Below, piece after piece: positions 8,038 through 12,874 of a DNA stretch of 14,768 bases. The notes under the pieces are model-generated. The model saw only the letters and a list, made by a program, of their open reading frames with translations. It was not told the DNA's origin and did not search any database. This stretch comes from Candidatus Auribacterota bacterium (lineage in GTDB: Bacteria; Auribacterota; JAFGBW01). Made by a program: the position numbers and the translations under genes. How positions within the stretch are numbered: the first letter of the stretch is position 1; every line of letters starts with the position of its first letter. The stretch spans positions 1 to 14,768 of the forward strand of contig JAFGBW010000229.1 of the NCBI GenBank assembly GCA_016932965.1, given 5' to 3'.

Positions 8038-8103
8038 ACTCCTGCATAGGCGCGGAGGCGCAGAAGAAGGAAAAGATTGTTTTAGCCAGGATGAACAGGA
8101 TTG
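8038..8103 (+). repeat. CGCAGAGG-type repeat copy 4 plus CAGGATGAACAGGATT unit
   Basis: ACTCCTGCATAGGCGCGG then AGGCGCAGAAGAAGG is an internally expanded copy of the core. It is followed closely by CCAGGATGAACAGGATT, which contains CAGGAT / ACAGGAT as an imperfect direct repeat. Confidence 0.5.
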
Positions 8104-8204
8104 TGTTTACCCTGAAGGGGAAAACCTGCGATGTTCTGATGTTGAGTCAATTCCTATTTTGGCGCTATATAAATCGGGATCGATTTATTCGTTAACTAAC
8201 TGCC

Positions 8205-8225
8205 TTGACTCTGTCCCCATCCCCC
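8205..8225 (+). repeat. TTGACxCxGTCCCC motif, second copy
   Basis: TTGACTCTGTCCCCATCCCC matches TTGACACCGTCCCCCTATTC at 3824 in 12 of the first 15 positions. Both lie outside genes. Confidence 0.4.
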
Positions 8226-8290
8226 GTTTTGGCTTGAGCAAGAACATACTCCAGAATTAATCCAGGGTATTACATTTTATGTTTCTTTTT

Positions 8291-9745
8291 TTATGGAAAA
8301 AACCTGGTTTTTATTCCTCCATGAAAAGTGGAAATACAAATGGATGTGCCCAGAGAAAAAATTCTGAAAGGTTTTTTCCAAAAAAGACGAAAAATTTTTG
8401 TACGAAAACCAATGCCCAAATAAAAATCCCTCTGAATTTTCCTAAAAAAATATTTCAATCGACCTTCATCTAAAAAACGGGTTTTCATAACGGGAAAATC
8501 CCCAGTCCAATGAGATAAATTGAAATCAAAAATTAAGTTTTCGGAATCAGCTATTTTTCTGATAGGAGTTCCGTTAAAAGGAATACAAAAGGAAAGTCCC
8601 AGAATATCAACGGGAAGAGTTCGAAAAAAATCCAGATTTCGGTTTAAATCAACCTCTGTTTCCCATGGAAAGCCAATGATTGCAGTTCCCAAAATCTGAA
8701 TATCCGCATCCATTAAATATTTGGCGGTCGTTTTAATTCGGGAGATGGAAGTTTGTTTATTTATTTTTTTCAATCCCTCATCGCTCCCTGTTTCAATTCC
8801 TAAATTTACAAAACAACATCCGGCTTTCCTCATATTTTTTGCCAATGCGGAAGTTACGTTTTCAGCACTGACAGTTGAGCACCAGGGGATTTTAATGTTG
8901 CGAGTTAAGAGCCCATCGCAAATTTCCATAATTCTTTCCGGGAAGGCTGAAAAATCTTCATCAATAAAGGCAATCAAATTTGCTTTGTATTTTGTATATA
9001 AAAGTTGAATTTCATCCAAAACCTGGGAAACAGGACGAAGAATCAATTCAGTTCCCCGTATAACCGGCGTCTGACAGAAAACGCATTTTTTTCTACAACC
9101 ACGTGCTGATTGAACTGTAAAAAAATTTTGACCAAACGGCCAGACATCAGCGATTCCAAGCCAGTGATATGGTGAAGGATTCATATCATCTCTATAGGGA
9201 ATGCCAAAAGATTCCAAAGACTTTATTCTGGGCTGCGGCGGATTATGAATGATTTCCTGTTTGGTTTTAAAACTCAATCCATTGATTTGCCTCATCTTTT
9301 TTTCATCACCAAGGCCCTGCAGCAATGATTTAAAAGGTTCTTCTCCTTCCCCTCTGATAACCATATCCACTGAATCTTCAGCCAATACTTCCTTATTCCC
9401 ACTCACGTGATAACCACCGAATACAATTGGAATTTCATGATTCCATGATTTGATTTGTCTGGCTATATTTAAGGCATGCGGGAACTCGTGTGTTGTGGAC
9501 GTAATTCCAATCAAATGGGGTTTGATTTTTTTTAAAGATAGCAACAATCCTGATGATGTTCTGTTTTCTTTTTGTGCCTGGTCCAGAATGATGACTTCAT
9601 TTCCCAGTGACTTTGCAACTTGTGAAATGCAAATAAGCCCCAAAGGCTCAAAAAGGGAATCCCACGTTTTAGACCAATCCAATCGTGGTTTAATCAACAC
9701 TATCCTTAAACGATCCGCATTAATTAATGATTGATAGCAAATCAT
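8291..9745 (-). CDS. B12-binding-type radical SAM enzyme
   Basis: A 484-residue protein of the cobalamin-type radical SAM superfamily (BchE/HpnR-like architecture), cytoplasmic. Residues about 12-150 match the B12-binding fold (RIVLIKPR, EPLGLICISQVAKSLG, FGGYHVS at 109-115, VIRGEGEEPF at 129-138). The usual cobalamin-ligand motif DxHxxG is not seen, so B12 may not be bound in the standard way. The radical SAM core starts with SARGCRKKCVFC, giving the CxxxCxxC iron-sulfur ligands C217, C221 and C224, and continues with FIDEDF, NLGIETGS (about 314-321) and GTAIIGFPWET (353-363). The last 100 residues are basic and aromatic. Substrate is unknown; relatives methylate or rearrange lipids, tetrapyrroles and antibiotics. 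The ATG at 9745 has no good ribosome site. The gene looks more AT-rich than the flanking acyltransferase and nuclease genes. Confidence 0.9.
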   Translation of the reverse strand: MICYQSLINADRLRIVLIKPRLDWSKTWDSLFEPLGLICISQVAKSLGNEVIILDQAQKENRTSSGLLLSLKKIKPHLIGITSTTHEFPHALNIARQIKSWNHEIPIVFGGYHVSGNKEVLAEDSVDMVIRGEGEEPFKSLLQGLGDEKKMRQINGLSFKTKQEIIHNPPQPRIKSLESFGIPYRDDMNPSPYHWLGIADVWPFGQNFFTVQSARGCRKKCVFCQTPVIRGTELILRPVSQVLDEIQLLYTKYKANLIAFIDEDFSAFPERIMEICDGLLTRNIKIPWCSTVSAENVTSALAKNMRKAGCCFVNLGIETGSDEGLKKINKQTSISRIKTTAKYLMDADIQILGTAIIGFPWETEVDLNRNLDFFRTLPVDILGLSFCIPFNGTPIRKIADSENLIFDFNLSHWTGDFPVMKTRFLDEGRLKYFFRKIQRDFYLGIGFRTKIFRLFWKKPFRIFSLGTSICISTFHGGIKTRFFP

Positions 9746-10053
9746 CGTTGTCTAAAATAATCTATAAACCGTTTAAAAACTCTATCCGAGTGAAATAAAT
9801 AAAGCAGGAAAATCCTTATTTCACTTTCTGGTTTTCCAGCTTGTTTTCTCGATTCAGTGAGGTTTTCCATTTTTCAAAAAAATAGAAAATTTGAGTCACT
9901 ATTACAAGTCTATAACTGAATTACTTTCAAAAGAACAGAACCTAAGCTTAACAACAAAAAATAATAGGAAATAGAAGGAATGATAGAGGATTTGGAATGG
10001 AGGCAAAATAACCATTTAATGAAATAAATAGAAGTTATTCGAGCCGTTTTCCA

Positions 10054-10086
10054 GCCACTAGTAGTCACCAATCACCAGTTATTGAA
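10054..10086 (+). repeat. CACCAATCACC-type degenerate repeat, copy 2
   Basis: CCACTAGTAGTCACCAATCA then CCAGTTATTGAA. It shares AGTCACCAATCACCA exactly with 5000-5014, and in both copies the string is followed by an ATTA/TTATTGAA-like tail. Confidence 0.55.
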
Positions 10087-10167
10087 TCCTCATATTTGTT
10101 CGGAATAGCAGAGGAATTGGAGTGTTGAGTTGAAATGCATTCTCCGCTGTCGTTCATGGACAAAACA

Positions 10168-10275
10168 GACTCCCGCAGAAGGGTGGGGAAGAGAATAGTA
10201 AATGATGAATAGTAAACACTGAATGGTTGTTAGTTGATAGAGAAAGGGGATAAATTGATATTTCGATATGTGCCT
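10168..10275 (+). repeat. CGCAGAGG-type repeat copy 5 with composite modules
   Basis: GACTCCCGCAGAAGGGTGG then GGAAGAG is a diverged copy of the core. It is followed by AAATGATGAATAGTAAACAC, GGTTGTTAGTTGATAGAG, AAAGGGG and a TTGATATTTCGATATGTGCC segment. The order and orientation are those of the repeat at 3721-3850. Confidence 0.55.
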
Positions 10276-10456
10276 TTTTCCTTTTGATTGTCTGAATGAA
10301 TTAATCCATTAACACCATCCCGTACTCCTGCTGCACGGAAAAAATACATTTTCTATTGCTTCATAACTTCCTATCTTTAAGAAAATTACGAGAAAATCCT
10401 GAATCATATCCACGGGTGCCCTTTACAACATTGATATTTTGACTTAACAATAATAC

Positions 10457-11854
10457 ATGAACACGGCGGCCAGTAAAATACAATACAAATTTATTCTTCC
10501 ATATATTTTGTTTATTCAAATTGCCTGCATGACTTCTTTTGTATCAGCTTTAGACTTTCTGGCCCCCGAGAGCAGAACCGCTAAAATCACCGGTTTCTTG
10601 GATGAGGGGGATGACCAATCACAAAAAAATTTAGGAATAAAACTGGAAAATTTGATTGTCCAAACTGCCGAACAAAATACCGGATTACGAGAAACGCAAT
10701 CTGACCCTTTTGATACGGCTTTACTCAGTTTATCCGCTTTGGAGAAAGGGCTTTTTACTCCCGACCAGGCCGCTAAATATGTCGTACCAATTATCCATTA
10801 TTATTTGGATCCGGGATCATTTGATTACTACGCCGCCGGACTTCTGGTGCTCCATGCTCTTCATTTGAGATTGCCCGGCGTTACTGCCGTCATGCTTGAA
10901 CAGGCTTTCAGGGAAGTCGAAGGGGTACAACATGAAGGAGATCATGCGAAGATGATACTGGATTATATCGAAGATGATCCGCCGCCTCCGGAACAGAAAG
11001 AAGCGGTCAACGCTATTATAGAAAAATATATTGGGCCGGAGTTTTATGCCCGCACTCCGGACGTTGTGTCAACTTATGACGCGGCAATACGTGATATCAA
11101 TACTCATTTTATGCAAGGACGAAACGTTCGTGCGCGGAAATTTTTATTATTATTGTTTGAAACCTATCCGGAAAAAGCTGATGAGATCATTAAAAAAATA
11201 TGGGAAGGTTCTAATCTTCCGGTTGCTTTTATTAAAAAGATTATTCGTCGTTTTCATGCATCCATCACGGTTGAATCAATCAATCACCTTTTTGATACTT
11301 ATTTCACCCATTATCCCGTTAAAGCGGCTGAGATTGCAGTTGCATCCTTGGTATATCATGTGGCCGGTTGTCAAGAAATGCTTCCAATATGGAGAGAGCG
11401 TCTTGCCGATACTACCGGTAGAAGCCGCCCGTTGGAGGAGCGGAATTACCTTCTTTATGTAATCGATTTTGCGGCGGCAGGCGCAGGGGTAGAAGGCTTT
11501 ACTCTGGCTGCGGCTGAACAGGAAGTCGATTCGTTTTTCCAATCTTTAGGGAAAACGCCGGACATCGATTATGCTTATACGGCTGCTGCCGAAATTATAG
11601 AGAATAAAAATCCCTTAATCGACGCGCGTCTGGTCAAAAAATGGATGCTGCATTGCATAGAAGGGGGCAGACTCGACATGGCCGCAGATTTATTGCGCAT
11701 TGCCTTAGACGAAGGGGTCGAAGGATTCACTAAAGCCGATGTGGAAACGGTGTTACAGGAGAGCTTAAGCCGAAAGGATCCTTTAAGCGCGGCGCATCTG
11801 GGAATCAGCTCGCTGGCGGCCCTGAAAAAAAATCCCGCGATTTTCTGCGCCTGA
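10457..11854 (+). CDS. Exported all-helical protein of unknown function
   Basis: A 465-residue protein with a Sec signal peptide (hydrophobic FILPYILFIQIACMTSF, cleavage after VSA at residue 31). The mature chain is almost wholly predicted helix with pairs of amphipathic helices, for example 215-300 (FLLLLFETYPEKADEIIKKI and IRRFHASITVESINHLFDTY), which suggests a HEAT/TPR-like solenoid, but I see no regular repeat phase. No catalytic motif is evident. The mature N-terminus SALDFLAPESRTAKITG resembles SAINHSLGPLSDFAKTG of the 650-residue exported protein at 1697-3649, so the two may belong to one family of exported proteins. ATG 10457 is the first start after an in-frame stop (10451-10453). 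No ribosome-binding purine run precedes it, so initiation may be weak or leaderless. It is transcribed alone. Confidence 0.75.
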   Translation: MNTAASKIQYKFILPYILFIQIACMTSFVSALDFLAPESRTAKITGFLDEGDDQSQKNLGIKLENLIVQTAEQNTGLRETQSDPFDTALLSLSALEKGLFTPDQAAKYVVPIIHYYLDPGSFDYYAAGLLVLHALHLRLPGVTAVMLEQAFREVEGVQHEGDHAKMILDYIEDDPPPPEQKEAVNAIIEKYIGPEFYARTPDVVSTYDAAIRDINTHFMQGRNVRARKFLLLLFETYPEKADEIIKKIWEGSNLPVAFIKKIIRRFHASITVESINHLFDTYFTHYPVKAAEIAVASLVYHVAGCQEMLPIWRERLADTTGRSRPLEERNYLLYVIDFAAAGAGVEGFTLAAAEQEVDSFFQSLGKTPDIDYAYTAAAEIIENKNPLIDARLVKKWMLHCIEGGRLDMAADLLRIALDEGVEGFTKADVETVLQESLSRKDPLSAAHLGISSLAALKKNPAIFCA

Positions 11855-12058
11855 TTATAGTTATACGATTTTATTTTTTAAATAAGTTAATCAGTAACTC
11901 CATTCCCTATTCTTTTCTAGTAAATAGTCAACAGAGAATGGAAATCATGAATTATGAAAGGGAAAATAATTTTAACGAAATACACGAATTTCACAAAAAA
12001 AATTATTAATTGATGAAATAAGGTTTTACCCGAAACTCTTTTAAAAAAATTTATGCAC

Positions 12059-12087
12059 GGAAAGGTTTTTTCCTGAAAAACCTTTCC
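12059..12087. terminator. 12-bp perfect hairpin, possible terminator
   Basis: GGAAAGGTTTTT (12059-12070) and AAAAACCTTTCC (12076-12087) pair perfectly around TCCTG; beyond two mismatches, four more base pairs are possible. It lies about 200 bases after the stop of the 465-residue protein. There is no clean T-run directly after it on either strand, so it may be a repeat rather than a working terminator. Confidence 0.45.
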
Positions 12088-12114
12088 ACGCATCATTTAA
12101 AAATTTTTGAAAAA

Positions 12115-12166
12115 GGGGTATGGGGAAAAAACTTTTTATAAAAAGTTTTTTCCCCAAGCTTACCCC
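12115..12166 (-). terminator. Long-stem intrinsic terminator of the membrane protease gene
   Basis: TGGGGAAAAAACTTTTT (12121-12137) and its exact complement (12140-12156) form a 17-bp stem. The outer GGGGTA (12115-12120) and TACCCC (12161-12166) extend it to 23 bp with a 4-base bulge. It begins one base beyond the stop codon of the gene read on the minus strand, and on that strand it is followed by TTTTT, as expected of an intrinsic terminator. Confidence 0.65.
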
Positions 12167-12167
12167 C

Positions 12168-12701
12168 TTATTCCCCGCTTTTCTTTCTGAAAGAAGCGAT
12201 CAATAAAACAAAAGCGATGATCAAGGTGAGGCTCATGCCGGCTTTGCTGATGAAACGCAGTCTGTCTGCGTAGACGTAGCATTGGTCCAGGCAATTCCAT
12301 TCGGACAAAAGCCAATTCCAGTCGTGGATGACGGGGCCGCCGAACCCGCCGACCAGGGGGAGCCGGGTTTCTTCAGCGTCTTCCACGTACCGGGCGATGT
12401 TCATGAAGTTTTCAAAAAACCAGAACCCCATGACAGAGGATGCGAATTTCTGGCCTTTCATGAAAAAAACGACGGCGATCAACAGGGGGAAGAACAATTG
12501 ACCGAGCGTTCCGCCCAGGATGTGAAGGGTCTGGCTGCCGCAGGAGAGAAAGAGGTGTCCCGCCTCATGGTATGCGAGATTCAGATGATCCAGAAAAATG
12601 GTTTCTTTATTTTGAAAGACCAGTTGATAGAAGAAAAAACAGATGAGGACAAAGGCGATACTGTTCGCGACTTTTGAGGAACTGTACTCAGCGTCTTCCA
12701 T
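12168..12701 (-). CDS. Small membrane protein with HEAGH zinc-metalloprotease motif
   Basis: A 177-residue integral membrane protein if started at the ATG at 12701; the frame extends to a TTG at 12794, giving 208 residues, but those extra residues are polar, lysine-rich and less likely. Membrane segments: about 11-29, 66-82 and 148-168. HEAGH (45-49) is an HExxH metal site, preceded by LNLAY and followed by LHILGGTLGQLFFPLL, typical of site-2-protease-like M50 enzymes where the motif lies at a membrane helix. The usual NPxxDG motif is absent; the conserved-looking GGPVIHDWNWLLSEW (His126, Asp127) may supply the remaining ligand. I recall similar uncharacterised proteins with HEAGH plus HDW..LL, so this is probably a known but unstudied family. 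Substrate unknown. It is bounded by hairpins on both sides and has no operon partner. Confidence 0.75.
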   Translation of the reverse strand: MEDAEYSSSKVANSIAFVLICFFFYQLVFQNKETIFLDHLNLAYHEAGHLFLSCGSQTLHILGGTLGQLFFPLLIAVVFFMKGQKFASSVMGFWFFENFMNIARYVEDAEETRLPLVGGFGGPVIHDWNWLLSEWNCLDQCYVYADRLRFISKAGMSLTLIIAFVLLIASFRKKSGE

Positions 12702-12813
12702 GATCCATGATGATAATGTATTTTTCTTTTTTATGAATTTAATATACACTATCACGATTTGATTTTTCTGGGACAGAAAAAACAAATCGTCCAATAAAAG
12801 TGTTTGGAAAAGG

Positions 12814-12849
12814 TCCGGAAGAACCTTTATTCATAAAGGTTCTTCCGGA
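12814..12849. repeat. 16-bp perfect inverted repeat between divergent genes
   Basis: TCCGGAAGAACCTTTA (12814-12829), loop TTCA, then the exact complement (12834-12849). It lies upstream of both divergent genes: about 110 bases before the membrane protease start and 25 bases before the nuclease-helicase start. It could form a hairpin in the leader RNA of the latter or serve as a palindromic protein-binding site. There is no adjacent T-run. Confidence 0.65.
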
Positions 12850-12874
12850 ACAAATAACATAACAGGATTCTGGC

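Larger units (their letters stand above)
7965..8290. other. Intergenic region with fragments of three repeat types
   Basis: No gene is visible. It holds CGCAGAGG copy 4 (8038-8070), a CCAGGATGAACAGGATT unit (8087-8103) and a TTGACTCTGTCCCC motif (8205-8218). Confidence 0.65.
9746..10456. other. Long gene-free divergent intergenic region
   Basis: 711 bases between divergent genes with no convincing ORF. The first 300 bases are plain AT-rich DNA. From 10054 it carries a CACCAATCACC unit, CGCAGAGG copy 5 and the composite modules to about 10275. The last 180 bases should contain the promoter of the 465-residue protein; TTGATA (10432) and TTGACT (10439) lie there, but I see no clear -10 box at the right distance. 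Confidence 0.65.
11855..12167. other. Intergenic region with repeat remnant and two hairpins
   Basis: No gene is visible. It is very AT-rich. It contains a CGAAATACACGAATTTCAC segment (11975-11993), resembling the degenerate ACGAATTNNACGAATT repeats seen between genes of many bacteria, and two strong hairpins listed separately. Confidence 0.65.

Noticed and set aside
9746-10053. Possible small RNA or short gene in the AT-rich gap
   Set aside because: I found no coding-like frame and no stable hairpin with a T-run, so there is nothing to support a call.
3721-10275. Repeats as a possible CRISPR array
   Set aside because: Copies are kilobases apart, degenerate, and lack regular spacers; no cas genes are present.
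12282-12677. A 131-codon open frame on the plus strand
   Set aside because: It is the antisense shadow of the HEAGH membrane protein, which has a clear metal motif and membrane segments.
12702-12794. Upstream TTG start for the membrane protease gene
   Set aside because: The added 31 residues are polar and lysine-rich, and no ribosome site precedes the TTG; the ATG at 12701 gives a normal membrane protein.
12814-12849. Palindrome as an intrinsic terminator
   Set aside because: It lies between divergent gene starts with no T-run on either strand, so there is no transcript for it to end.
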